A stretch of DNA of 42,601 nt from Hyphomonadaceae bacterium. GTDB lineage: Bacteria; Pseudomonadota; Alphaproteobacteria; Caulobacterales; Hyphomonadaceae. Location of the stretch: positions 1-42,601 of the forward strand of contig JALEGE010000066.1 of assembly GCA_022760335.1 (NCBI GenBank), read 5' to 3'. The translations under genes were made by a program, and so were the position numbers. Below the pieces are notes generated by a model, which was not told where the DNA came from, searched no databases, and saw nothing but the letters and a program-made list of their open reading frames with translations. Of this stretch, positions 14,558-23,134 are shown one piece after another (the stretch's first letter is position 1; every line of letters begins with the position of its first letter).

Positions 14558-17236
14558 TCAGAAGTCCACGCCGACGCGAACACCCAGCGTGCGCGGGCGA
14601 GCCACGGTGACGCGTTTTGCATCAAAGCCGAAATTGCCGGAATATTGCGCGGCCTCATTGGTAAGGTTCTGGCCGTAGACTTCCACGCTCCAATTGTCCT
14701 TGGTCACACCCGCCGAGAGCGCCAGCGTCGTCCACGAATCCAGGTCCATGCTGTTGATCGTGATGATGTCGGTCTGTGCCTCGGAGGAATAGACCACCTG
14801 GGGCATCACATGCGCATCATAGGTCTCACCAGCCAGGGTGAGCGGCCATTCATAGCGCACGCGAATATTCCCCTGGAATTCCGGCGCAAAAGCAAGCGGG
14901 GAACCTTTCTCAACATCATCGGTCGGCACCAGCACTTCGGTCACTTCGGTGTCCAGGGCGGAGAATGCCCCGGCAATGGTGAGGCCTTCCACGCTGTCGG
15001 GCGCATAGGCAAAATCGCCTTCAATCCCCATGACCTCGGCATTGGCCGCATTGTCGGAGAAAAAGAGGTTCACGATGGACGGGTCGAAGATCGTGGTTTG
15101 CAGGCCTTCGATCTCGACGAAGAAGGCACTGCCATTGAAGCGCAGCTGACCATCGGCGAGGAAGGTTTTCCAACCCAGCTCGTAATTGGTCACTTCGTCG
15201 GTATCGACCTCAAACGGCACGGTGTAGCCACCCGGCCCCTGCGCGCCGCCGGGACGGTTCAGGAGACCCGGACGGAAGCCTTCGGAATAGGTCGCGAAGA
15301 AAAGCAGATCCGCCGTTGGCGTCCATTCCAGTGTGCCCCTGAAGATCACGCCATCGGTCTCGGCTTTGTCTGGCGCGCGCGTGGCATTGTAGATCTGGGT
15401 CGCCTGGCCCAGCGAAAGGGCCGGGTCGATCGCCATGATCTCATCGATCGTCTGGGTGTCATTATAGGTGATATGGCGGGAGGTGTCGCAGGTGCCACGG
15501 AAGGTGTACTCCCCATCGCCATTATAGAGATCGGAAATATCCGTCCCAAAGGCGTCCGCATCGGCCTGGAAACTGTTACAGAAAGAGGAGTTGGCGCCCC
15601 CTTCCAGATCATCCTTGACGTCATACCAGCGCGCGCCAAGTGTGATCGCCAGTGTGTCAGGCAAAATGTCATAAGTCGCTTCGCCGAACAGGCCGAGCTG
15701 CTCATTGGTGCGCAAGACATCGTTTCGGAAGATCACGTCCGGCGGAAACGGACCGGGACTTGATGTATAGCCTGTATCGAACGGGAAGTTCGGCGCGAAA
15801 CCGTTATTGGGATGGCCCGGCACCGGCTGGCCAAAGACATCGGCGAGAACCGACCCCGGATAGGTGAAGTCATTGCGCTCAGCCAGTTCCAGATCGCTGT
15901 AGAAACCACCAAAAGTGGCGCGCAGGCGATACTCATTGGGCGTGTTGAAACGCAATTCCTGGGTCACAACCTCGGTATCGGTGATGGATTTCACAAACAG
16001 GTTCGGCGCCTGGCAAACCCCGCTCGGTGCGGCCGCGCCTGGATAGGAGACCGAACCATCGCAGATATAATAGGGCAGATACTGGCCGACGAAGAGATAG
16101 TCGGAATAATCCACCGTCTGGTCGCTGTCACGGTTTGTGAATGCGCCAGTGTAGACGGCTTCGAGCGCGCCAAGCTGACCTTCCAGGGTCCAGCTGACAT
16201 TGGTGAAGCTGTCTTCCAGACTGTCCTCGGAAAAGCGCTGGATCTCCCAGTCATCCAGATCCGGATCAGCCATGAAAACGCCGTCACTTTCCAGCTTCTG
16301 CTGGGCAATGCCGACGGTCAGCTGCCAGTCGGGATTGAACTCATAAAGGCCCGCCAGGCGGTAGCCATTATAAGTGGTATCGTTGAAATTCTTCTCCACC
16401 AGCGCGGAATTGTTGGCATCAATGAATGTGACGCCGGAAAGGTCCGATGTGGACTGGAAGCCCGCGCGCTGGGCCGAGACCGGTACGCCATTGTCGCGCA
16501 CGGTGCCTTCCGGACGGAAGCGTGCGGACTCAGATGCATTCCGCAGGCCGGGCACATTGTCGATATAACCGCCCTGGGTGTCGGTATAGACCACGCCGCG
16601 CAGGGCGAGATCATCGCCGATCGGAATGTTCACAACACCCTCGGCCTTGTTCGACATCTCCCCGCCCTCGGTAAAGCTGGTGCCGAGACGCACAGCGCCT
16701 TCGAACATGCCGAGCTGGGGCTTGTTGGTGATCAGGCGCACGGTGCCGGCCTGCGAAGAGGCGCCGAACAGGGTGCCTTGCGGGCCGGGCAACACCTCGA
16801 TGCGCTCAAGGTCAGCCGCATAGACGTCCAGGTTGCGGCCCGGCTGGGCGAGCGGTTGCTCGTCAAGATAGAAGGCCACGTTCGGGGCAAGGCCCGCGAC
16901 ACCCGCCGTGGTGAGGTTCGGGGTCGTGGAGGCCACACCGCGAATATAGATCGTGCTCTGGCCCGGGCCACCGCCGCCCGCCGTCACGCCGGGCAGTTGG
17001 GTGAGATAATCGGTAAAGACCTCAACGCCGAGCTGCTCAAGCTCCTGCTCTCCAATAGCATTGACAGCTATGGGAATGGATTGGGCGCTTTCGGCGCGCT
17101 TGGTGGACGTGACTGTGACAGTCTGCAAGCGGCGGTCGGCAACCGTGGCTTCTTCAGCGGTCTGAGCCAGGGCTGTGGTCGCGCAAAACACGGTAGAGAT
17201 GGCGAGCATGGACACGCCATTCATCATTCGGGACAT
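14558..17236 (-). CDS. TonB-dependent outer-membrane receptor
   Basis: This 892-residue receptor has a signal peptide cut near 'ATTALAQTA' (about 25), a TonB-box-like 'LQTVTVTST' at 37-45 and a plug domain. The plug contains 'QSTIYIRGVAS' and 'ERIEVLPGPQGTLFGASSQAGTVRLITNKP', spanning about 143-173, which is the classic plug wording. A long barrel ends in 'GVRVGVDF', with a terminal phenylalanine for outer-membrane insertion. The sequence differs clearly from the other receptor in this window and is nearer the siderophore/vitamin-type group. The substrate cannot be told. GAGGGGA lies eight bases before the ATG. The TPR-sulfotransferase follows downstream. Confidence 0.93.
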   Translation of the reverse strand: MSRMMNGVSMLAISTVFCATTALAQTAEEATVADRRLQTVTVTSTKRAESAQSIPIAVNAIGEQELEQLGVEVFTDYLTQLPGVTAGGGGPGQSTIYIRGVASTTPNLTTAGVAGLAPNVAFYLDEQPLAQPGRNLDVYAADLERIEVLPGPQGTLFGASSQAGTVRLITNKPQLGMFEGAVRLGTSFTEGGEMSNKAEGVVNIPIGDDLALRGVVYTDTQGGYIDNVPGLRNASESARFRPEGTVRDNGVPVSAQRAGFQSTSDLSGVTFIDANNSALVEKNFNDTTYNGYRLAGLYEFNPDWQLTVGIAQQKLESDGVFMADPDLDDWEIQRFSEDSLEDSFTNVSWTLEGQLGALEAVYTGAFTNRDSDQTVDYSDYLFVGQYLPYYICDGSVSYPGAAAPSGVCQAPNLFVKSITDTEVVTQELRFNTPNEYRLRATFGGFYSDLELAERNDFTYPGSVLADVFGQPVPGHPNNGFAPNFPFDTGYTSSPGPFPPDVIFRNDVLRTNEQLGLFGEATYDILPDTLAITLGARWYDVKDDLEGGANSSFCNSFQADADAFGTDISDLYNGDGEYTFRGTCDTSRHITYNDTQTIDEIMAIDPALSLGQATQIYNATRAPDKAETDGVIFRGTLEWTPTADLLFFATYSEGFRPGLLNRPGGAQGPGGYTVPFEVDTDEVTNYELGWKTFLADGQLRFNGSAFFVEIEGLQTTIFDPSIVNLFFSDNAANAEVMGIEGDFAYAPDSVEGLTIAGAFSALDTEVTEVLVPTDDVEKGSPLAFAPEFQGNIRVRYEWPLTLAGETYDAHVMPQVVYSSEAQTDIITINSMDLDSWTTLALSAGVTKDNWSVEVYGQNLTNEAAQYSGNFGFDAKRVTVARPRTLGVRVGVDF

Positions 17237-17563
17237 GTAGTCTTCCCCTCATAGGTCGCAGGATTTTGGCGCGTCTGCAGCGCCGGAACGGAGGCTGTTC
17301 GCGGGCGAGTGCCAGCTACCTCGTTGCAACTTGGCCTAACAGATATTTCGATGATTGAAAGTTTTTGCCTGCGACAATTCCAACACGAAATGTTGCAGAC
17401 GCGAAGGAGAATGTATTTTTCTGTTTTTATACAATGACATAATAAAATGTTGCCCATCCGCCACGCCCTGCAACTTTATGCACAGACGATTCGACATCAA
17501 AGCATATAACCCTCAGAACAAGTGAGCTTTTCCAAAGCCGAACCGATTCCAAGGAGCGCATAT
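17237..17563. other. 327-bp divergent promoter region
   Basis: This gap between the second TonB receptor and the BCCT transporter holds the promoters of both. Its centre (17390-17460) is AT-rich with TATACA- and TAATAAA-like words, but I could not assign a -35/-10 pair with confidence. TTGC words recur without a regular palindrome. I see no gene in it. Confidence 0.6.
17551..17556 (+). promoter_or_regulatory. Shine-Dalgarno sequence that sets a TTG start
   Basis: AAGGAG lies seven bases before the TTG at 17564. The alternative GTG at 17522 has no purine-rich site before it, so the TTG is the likelier start of the transporter. Confidence 0.6.
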
Positions 17564-19138
17564 TTGCCCGATTCAGAGCCCACAAGTGATTATGAGACCG
17601 ACTATGAAGTTGGACAGGACAATGTCGAATGGCTCGGCCTGGACATCCACAATCCTGTCTTCTTTCTCGCCGCCGGCCTGGTTGGGACTTTCGCACTTGC
17701 GGCCCTGCTTTTCCCGGATTTCGCTTCTGTGGCCCTGACCAGCGCGCGGGACTGGACGATCAACACTTTCGACTGGTTCTTCGTGGTCACCACAAATCTG
17801 GTCCTTCTGTTTTGTGTTGCGATTGGCGTCTCACCGCTCGGCCGGATCCGTCTTGGCGGAGCCGCGGCAAAACCGGAGTTCTCGACCCACTCCTGGCTTG
17901 CCATGCTGTTTGCCGCCGGGGTTGGCATCGGCATGGTCTTCTATGGCGCGGCCGAACCCCTAGCCTATTACAATGACTGGGCTGGCACACCGCTCAATGC
18001 GGAACCCTATACGCCTGAGGCCGAACGGTTAGCCTTTGCTGCCACCATTTTCCACTGGGGGCTGACGCCTTGGGCAGTCTATGCCGTGGTCGGCATGGCG
18101 CTCGCCTTCTTCACCTTCAACAAGGGCCTGCCGCTGACCATGCGCTCGGCCTTCTATCCCATTTTCGGTGAGCGGATCTGGGGCTGGCCAGGCCATATCA
18201 TCGATCTCATCGCGGTTGTCGCGACTCTGTTCGGTCTGGCCACATCACTGGGCCTGGGCGCAAAGCAAGCGGCCAGCGGCATCGAGTTCCTGTTCGGCGT
18301 GCCGGCCGATTTGCGGCTGCAGATCGTAATCATCTGCGTGATCACCTCGCTTGCCATTGTATCGGTGGTGCGAGGTCTGGATGGCGGTGTGAAACTGCTC
18401 AGCAATCTCAATATCATACTGGCGATTGGCGTTCTGGCCTTTGTCATCGTGGCCGGGCCAACCCTGGAAATTTTCAAAGGGTTTGGTCTCAACTTTGTGG
18501 CCTATTTCGCTGAAACGCCGGAGCTTTCGAACTGGATCGGACGCGAGGACAGCGCCTGGTATCATGACTGGACGATCTTCTACTGGGCCTGGTGGGTCTC
18601 CTGGTCGCCTTTTGTTGGCATGTTCATCGCCCGCGTATCCAGAGGGCGCACCATTCGCGAGTTTCTTGCCGCTGTTCTGATTGTGCCCGTCATCGTGGTG
18701 ACGATCTGGTTCACTGCCTTTGGCACCACCGCGATTGAGCAGGTAAAGGACGGTGTCGGGCAGTTGCCCAATGGTATTGATGATGTCTCGCTCGTTCTCT
18801 TCCACATGTTGGAGAACCTGCCCTTTCACGAGATCATCTCCTTCATTGCCATCATTTTGCTGATGGTCTTCTTCGTGACCTCTTCGGATTCCGGCTCACT
18901 GGTGATCGATTCCATCACAGCGGGCGGTAAGCTTCATGCGCCAGTGCCCCAGCGTGTCTTCTGGGCCAGCATGGAAGGCCTGGTGGCGATTGTGCTGCTC
19001 GTGGGCGGTGGACGCGCGGCGCTGGCCTCGCTGCAGGCAGGCGTGATTACGACCGGACTGCCCTTCGCCGCCGTCCTTCTGGTCTGTTGCTACAGTCTTT
19101 ACAAAGGCCTGCGAAGCGAAACCGGCGCCTCATCCTGA
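17564..19138 (+). CDS. BCCT-family betaine/choline/carnitine-type transporter
   Basis: From the TTG the protein has 524 residues with about twelve membrane segments. The family signature is clear: 'FYWAWWVSWSPFVGMFIARVS' in the region of 18580-18640, followed by 'RGRTIREF', with a 'GIGMVFYGAAEPL' motif earlier and 'TSSDSGSLVID' near the end. BCCT carriers take up quaternary amines such as glycine betaine, usually with sodium or protons, for osmotic protection or nutrition. The N-terminal tail is acidic (DSEPTSDYETDYE), and the C-terminus is short, without the long regulatory tail of BetP. The gene stands alone and converges on the hybrid kinase, with 18 bp between the stops. The substrate is not resolved. 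Confidence 0.93.
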   Translation: MPDSEPTSDYETDYEVGQDNVEWLGLDIHNPVFFLAAGLVGTFALAALLFPDFASVALTSARDWTINTFDWFFVVTTNLVLLFCVAIGVSPLGRIRLGGAAAKPEFSTHSWLAMLFAAGVGIGMVFYGAAEPLAYYNDWAGTPLNAEPYTPEAERLAFAATIFHWGLTPWAVYAVVGMALAFFTFNKGLPLTMRSAFYPIFGERIWGWPGHIIDLIAVVATLFGLATSLGLGAKQAASGIEFLFGVPADLRLQIVIICVITSLAIVSVVRGLDGGVKLLSNLNIILAIGVLAFVIVAGPTLEIFKGFGLNFVAYFAETPELSNWIGREDSAWYHDWTIFYWAWWVSWSPFVGMFIARVSRGRTIREFLAAVLIVPVIVVTIWFTAFGTTAIEQVKDGVGQLPNGIDDVSLVLFHMLENLPFHEIISFIAIILLMVFFVTSSDSGSLVIDSITAGGKLHAPVPQRVFWASMEGLVAIVLLVGGGRAALASLQAGVITTGLPFAAVLLVCCYSLYKGLRSETGASS

Positions 19139-19156
19139 GCCTGTCTGTGCGCGCCA

Positions 19157-20785
19157 CTAGGCCGTAGCGCGGCTCTCCAGAGGCGCTTCGGCAGCAGCGG
19201 CGATATAGTCAGCCAGACGAGTGATAAGTTCCGGCCCGCGGATCGGCTTGGTCAAGACACCTGTAAAACCTGTGGCCAGGCAGTGCGCGCGACGCGCTTC
19301 TGAAGCATCGGCGGTAACTGCCAAGCAGAGTGTGTCACGGTTCGGCCCGGGCAGATCGCGCAGGCGCGCCAGAAACAGATCCCCGGTGCCGTCACGCAAA
19401 TGATAATCACACAGGATCGCCTGATACGGCATATGCCCCGCACGGCGATTGGCCTGGGCGAGCGTGTCGACTGTGTCCACGCGCCAACCGGCCGCCTTGA
19501 GTGTGGACTGGATCACCGCCTGGCTGGCGGGATGGTCCTCAATCAGCAACACAGCGCCAAGCTGGAAGGCAGCATGGCGCGCGCGCGGGCTTTCGAGCGG
19601 ACTGCGTGTCGCAAGGCGCGGCCCCGCCGCCTTGACCACAAGCCGTAGGTCGAACTGGCTACCACCGATTTCGCCCGGCGCGTAACTGAGGCGACCGCCC
19701 ATGGCCTCTGCCAGACCGCGCGCAATATTGAGCCCCAGGCCCGTACCGCTTTCCGCTCCCATGCTTGAAAGGCGCTCAAAGGGCTGGAACAGGCGGCCAA
19801 CCTCCTCGGCCGCAATGCCAGGCCCTGTATCGCTGACGGAGAAACCAAGCGCGAATTGACCCTCTTCGCGCTCGGTGATGCTCATGGACAGGCTGACGCC
19901 GCCCCGTTGTGTATACTTCACGGCATTGGACAGGAGATTACAGAGAATTTGACGCAAACGCTGCCCATCGGCCAGGACACGGTCGACGGCAAGGCGCGGC
20001 GGCAGCACAGTTTCAAATTCCAGTCCCCTGGCCTCTGCCGGAGCACGCCACATGGCATCGAGATCCTGCATGAGGCTGCGCAGACTGATCGGCGCTTCCT
20101 CAATTCGCAGCGCGCCCGCACCGGCCTGGCCGGCCTCTACCGAACGGGTGACGAGATCAGCAAGCGATTCGCTGGCGCGCACCAAAACCTCAGCATTCTG
20201 ACGCAAGTGAACTGGCAACCCTGCCCGCAAGAGGCGCTCGGCATGGCCCAGCAGAGCCGTCAGCGGCGTGCGCACTTCATGACCAAGCCGGGCGAGCGCC
20301 TCATGGCCGGCCTTGGTCGCGCGCGCCTCGGCGCCGCGCATCGCCTCAATCTTGCGCGCGGCAAGCTGTAGTTTGTGGGCGCGGCGGGTATTTTCACTGG
20401 CAAGCTCACGGGCCAGAGTCGCTGCAGGCACGAAACCGTAATACGCCCCGCCATGGGTCACCACGACGCCTTGCCGGAAGCCTTTCCCGCCCTGCTCGGC
20501 AATGTTGCGTGCAGCCAGTCCCAGCGGGGTACCGGAGGCCACAATTTCCGGAGCGCTATCCAGAATTCGCGTCAGCGCCATGTCGTCCAGGGCCGGTCGC
20601 CCGATCCGCACGGCCAAATCAAACAGTGTGCTGCGCTGGACCAAGCCGACCAGCGTGCGCTCAAAAACAACCGGCAGGCCGACGCAATCGGGCTCACTCA
20701 GAAAACGCTCCAACAGCGTCCCGGCACGCATGTCCGGACGCAGCGGCGCCTCATCTGCGATCAGTGCTTCAATACGGATAGGCAT
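19157..20785 (-). CDS. Hybrid histidine kinase with N-terminal CBS-like region and C-terminal receiver
   Basis: The 542-residue protein has no obvious membrane segment. Residues 10-125 look like a CBS-domain pair ('GLPVVFERTLVGLVQRSTLFD'-type motif near 37-56 and 'GVVVTHGGAYYGFV' near 106-119), suggesting sensing of a nucleotide or similar ligand. A coiled linker leads to HisKA with His169 in 'LGHEVRTPLTAL'. The ATPase domain has 'NLLSNAVKY', 'DTGPGI' and 'GTGLGLNIA'. The receiver (412-525) has Asp460 in 'ILCDYHLRDG' and Lys513. I prefer the ATG at 20785 to the TTG at 20821, which has no ribosome site. A CtrA-like box lies about 43 bp upstream. The output partner is unknown. Confidence 0.88.
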   Translation of the reverse strand: MPIRIEALIADEAPLRPDMRAGTLLERFLSEPDCVGLPVVFERTLVGLVQRSTLFDLAVRIGRPALDDMALTRILDSAPEIVASGTPLGLAARNIAEQGGKGFRQGVVVTHGGAYYGFVPAATLARELASENTRRAHKLQLAARKIEAMRGAEARATKAGHEALARLGHEVRTPLTALLGHAERLLRAGLPVHLRQNAEVLVRASESLADLVTRSVEAGQAGAGALRIEEAPISLRSLMQDLDAMWRAPAEARGLEFETVLPPRLAVDRVLADGQRLRQILCNLLSNAVKYTQRGGVSLSMSITEREEGQFALGFSVSDTGPGIAAEEVGRLFQPFERLSSMGAESGTGLGLNIARGLAEAMGGRLSYAPGEIGGSQFDLRLVVKAAGPRLATRSPLESPRARHAAFQLGAVLLIEDHPASQAVIQSTLKAAGWRVDTVDTLAQANRRAGHMPYQAILCDYHLRDGTGDLFLARLRDLPGPNRDTLCLAVTADASEARRAHCLATGFTGVLTKPIRGPELITRLADYIAAAAEAPLESRATA

Positions 20786-20827
20786 GAGTGTCGAACCCCT
20801 ATTCGGCACGACACTGACCAAGAGAGC

Positions 20828-20843
20828 TTAACCATGGCTAAAC
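20828..20843. promoter_or_regulatory. CtrA-like box before the CBS hybrid kinase
   Basis: TTAACCATGGCTAAAC matches the CtrA box TTAA-N7-TTAA at seven of eight positions and contains the full half-site TTAACCAT. It lies in the 76-bp gap before the kinase start. Cell-cycle control by CtrA is inferred from the motif and from cckA and trcR in the window. Confidence 0.5.
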
Positions 20844-20861
20844 GGCCACTCACAAGCGCTC

Positions 20862-21449
20862 TCAGACGATCTCACTCTTGTGGCTAACGATCTTTCCGAC
20901 CAATCCGTACTCAACGGCTTCTTGAGCACTCATCCAGAAATCACGATCTGTGTCTTCCTTGATTTTCTCAAGAGACTGACCCGTGGCAGCTGCGAAAATC
21001 TTGTTCAGACGCTCGCGCATCTTGATGATCTCACGGGCCTGGATCTCGACATCCGTGGCCTGTCCGCCAACGCCACCGCGCGGTTCATGCAAGAGGAAGC
21101 GCGTATTTGGCAGGGCGTAGCGATTTTCCTTTTGCGCCGCAGAGTAAATCAGCGCGCCGGCGCTGGCGCACCAGCCAGTACCCAGGATTTTCACTGGTGC
21201 ACCAACGAACTTGATCATGTCATGGATCATGTCGCCACTTTCCACATGCCCCCCCGGCGAAGAGAGGACAAGCAGGATCGGCTCAGTACTTTCCGCCGAC
21301 AAGGCAAGGAGGCGCTCGCACACTCGGCGGGCCTGTTTGTCATCAATCCCGCCGGTCAGCAGGATGGTGCGCGCCTTGAACAGGGCCTCTTCAAGAAAGG
21401 CATTCGGCTCGCTTTGTGGCGTGGCATCGGTCTCGTCATCGAGGCGCAT
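20862..21449 (-). CDS. ClpP-family proteolytic subunit (paralogue-like)
   Basis: The 195-residue protein has the ClpP/crotonase fold and a complete catalytic triad: Ser96 in 'WCASAGA', His121 in 'FLLHEPRGG' and Asp170 in 'DTDRDFWMS'. The head helix wording 'GGQATDVEIQAREI' (128-141) is also typical. ClpP forms a 14-subunit chamber fed by ClpX or ClpA. Several residues are unlike the housekeeping enzyme, which usually has 'GQAASMGA' at the Ser and 'HQP' at the His, so I think this is a second ClpP; housekeeping clpP normally lies next to clpX and tig, which are absent here. GGAG lies eight bases before the ATG. It lies between the hybrid kinase and trcR on the same strand. Confidence 0.9.
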   Translation of the reverse strand: MRLDDETDATPQSEPNAFLEEALFKARTILLTGGIDDKQARRVCERLLALSAESTEPILLVLSSPGGHVESGDMIHDMIKFVGAPVKILGTGWCASAGALIYSAAQKENRYALPNTRFLLHEPRGGVGGQATDVEIQAREIIKMRERLNKIFAAATGQSLEKIKEDTDRDFWMSAQEAVEYGLVGKIVSHKSEIV

Positions 21450-21501
21450 GGGGGCATCTCCGGCACGGAAAAAACATCAACACATTAGGTGAGGTGCACC
21501 G

Positions 21502-21520
21502 CGCGGCGGGTCAAGCCGCG
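21502..21520 (-). terminator. Possible hairpin after trcR
   Basis: CGCGGC at 21502-21507 pairs with GCCGCG at 21515-21520 over a seven-base loop, between the trcR stop and the ClpP-like start. The stem is short and no T-run follows. Confidence 0.3.
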
Positions 21521-21533
21521 AGGCGCAAAGAGG

Positions 21534-22199
21534 TTAGCCGGTAAAGTCGCGAAACACATCTTCGGCAGAAAGTTCGCCGGAAGGTGCATCCTCTTCGGGC
21601 GTCTCATCTACCGGCTCGGCCGGCTTCAGGCCTGGGCCGTCTTCCAGAGCCGCCTTTTCCGCATCCATCTTGCGGCGCTTGTCTGCGGCCTTGGCAATCA
21701 CTTCATCAAGCTCGATCTGGCTGCACAGGCCAAGCGTCACCGGATCGACCGGTTTGATATTGGCGGTGTCATGGTGGGTCCGGTCGCGCACCTTGGTGAT
21801 GGTCGACTTTGTGGTGCCGATCAGCTTGGAAATCTGCGGATCGGTCACTTCCGGGTGATTGCGGATGAACCAGGCAATCGCGTTCGGCTTGTCGGCCCGG
21901 CGGGTCACCGGCGTATAACGCGCACCTTTCCGCTTGGGCTGGGGGATATGGTCGATCCGGGATTTCTGCACGCGCAGATGGTATTCCGGGTCATCCTCGC
22001 CCTTGCGGATTTCCTCGCGCGTCAGCACGCCGCCAGCGATCGGGTCGACCCCGCGCATGTTTTCCGCAACGTCGCCATCAGCGATGCCTTTCACTTCCAG
22101 GTGATGCAGGTTGCAGAATTTCGCAATCTGGTCGAACGACAGCGTGGTGTTGTCGATCAGCCAGACGGCGGTGGCCTTGGGCATGAGAATTTCGGCCAT
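21534..22199 (-). CDS. trcR: DUF1013-family cell-cycle transcriptional regulator TrcR
   Basis: The 221-residue protein matches the alphaproteobacterial DUF1013 family, which I recall being named TrcR, a cell-cycle transcriptional regulator. The N-terminal half has 'ATAVWLIDNTTLSFDQIAKF' and 'HHLEVKGIADGDVA', a helix-turn-helix-like arrangement. A middle segment, 'AIAWFIRNHPEVTDPQISKLIGTTKSTI' region (about residues 107-134), looks like a second DNA-binding helix pair. The C-terminal 60 residues are acidic and low-complexity. It should be a cytoplasmic DNA- or polymerase-binding protein. GAGGAGG lies five bases before the ATG. A strong hairpin precedes it in the leader. The family call is confident; the regulated genes are unknown here. 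Confidence 0.88.
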   Translation of the reverse strand: MAEILMPKATAVWLIDNTTLSFDQIAKFCNLHHLEVKGIADGDVAENMRGVDPIAGGVLTREEIRKGEDDPEYHLRVQKSRIDHIPQPKRKGARYTPVTRRADKPNAIAWFIRNHPEVTDPQISKLIGTTKSTITKVRDRTHHDTANIKPVDPVTLGLCSQIELDEVIAKAADKRRKMDAEKAALEDGPGLKPAEPVDETPEEDAPSGELSAEDVFRDFTG

Positions 22200-22232
22200 T
22201 TACGCCTCCTCGTCCCGCCTCCAGATACGCCG

Positions 22233-22258
22233 CCGCCCGGCACTTGCGTACCGGGCGG
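22233..22258 (-). other. Hairpin in the trcR leader
   Basis: CCGCCCGG at 22233-22240 and CCGGGCGG at 22251-22258 form a perfect eight-base GC-only stem over a ten-base loop, about 35 bases before the trcR ATG on the minus strand. It could be a leader structure or a boundary for the divergent promoters. Confidence 0.4.
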
Positions 22259-22345
22259 TCAGGGTAATTCGGCGGGGATTATCCTAACAATGAGTTTGAT
22301 ATAGCGCTCACGCGCAACAATTGAAAGGGCGGGGAGCGCACTGAG

Positions 22346-23134
22346 ATGCAAACAGTTTCCGAACACAGCCATAGCCTGTTGGCGCGGCGCGCACTTGTGC
22401 CTATCGCACTGATTCAAATGGCTTTGGCGCTGTTTCTGCACGACCTGCCGGGCCTGCCGGACACGGCCTCCATTGACGGCGCCCAACGCCCACCGGAACT
22501 GCCGCCCGCTGAGTTTTTCGTGCCGGTCTGGGTTGTAATTTTCGCCGGCTACACTGGCTTTGCCATCTGGGCCTGGCGCGAGGAGGTCCATGTCACCCTA
22601 CGTCTTGCCACCCCACTCGCAGTGGTTGGCGTGGGATGCATTTTTACCCTGGGGCTACAAGCCAGCAATATAACAAGCCTTGCCGCATTGCCGGTTTTGA
22701 CGGGCACCGGGCTGGCCGCCGCCCTCGCCTGTCAGCGGTTTGACCAGATGCGCGGCATGGGCGGCAGTCCGGGCAAATGGGTGGCTGATCTCACCACCGG
22801 CCTGATCTGCGGCTGGCTGGCGCTGACCGTCACGCTGGGATTGATGGCCGCGCTGCGAGCCATGTTCGGCCTGGGGCAGACAGATGCGCCCTGGCAGATG
22901 CTCCTCCTCACGCTCATCCTGTTTGCCGGCCTGGTCTGGCTGTGTTTTCACAGGGTGACGCGCAGCCCCTATCTCATCTTGGCCCTGCTCTGGGGGCTTG
23001 CGGGGATTGTCGCCAATCTCTGGTGGCAGGCCGGGCTCAACGCACCGGCTGTTATTGTTGGGATTTTCAGCCTCTGGCTGATCCGGAGACGCTTGCGATT
23101 CGGCGCGTCCGGGGCCAAAGCTCTGCCAACATGA
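22346..23134 (+). CDS. Integral membrane protein, distantly TspO/MBR-like
   Basis: The 262-residue protein has about seven hydrophobic segments. The stretch 'PAEFFVPVWVVIFAGYTGFAIWAW' (first 20: residues 54-73) sits just after the first segment and recalls the 'FTPAGYTFSIWGLIYL' region of the longer TspO/tryptophan-rich sensory relatives. I cannot confirm this without a profile search. GGGGAG lies nine bases before the ATG. The stop overlaps the next start (ATGA), so it is translationally linked to an MscS-type channel. That points to an envelope-stress or osmotic role, but no function is claimed. Confidence 0.8.
   Translation: MQTVSEHSHSLLARRALVPIALIQMALALFLHDLPGLPDTASIDGAQRPPELPPAEFFVPVWVVIFAGYTGFAIWAWREEVHVTLRLATPLAVVGVGCIFTLGLQASNITSLAALPVLTGTGLAAALACQRFDQMRGMGGSPGKWVADLTTGLICGWLALTVTLGLMAALRAMFGLGQTDAPWQMLLLTLILFAGLVWLCFHRVTRSPYLILALLWGLAGIVANLWWQAGLNAPAVIVGIFSLWLIRRRLRFGASGAKALPT

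Noticed and set aside
13154..15763. 869-codon open frame on the plus strand
   Set aside because: It lies opposite the sulfotransferase and TonB receptor, which have clear domains. Its translation shows no family motif, and long antisense frames are expected in GC-rich coding DNA.
15812..17254. 480-codon open frame on the plus strand
   Set aside because: It is opposite the N-terminal half of the TonB receptor; a shadow frame.
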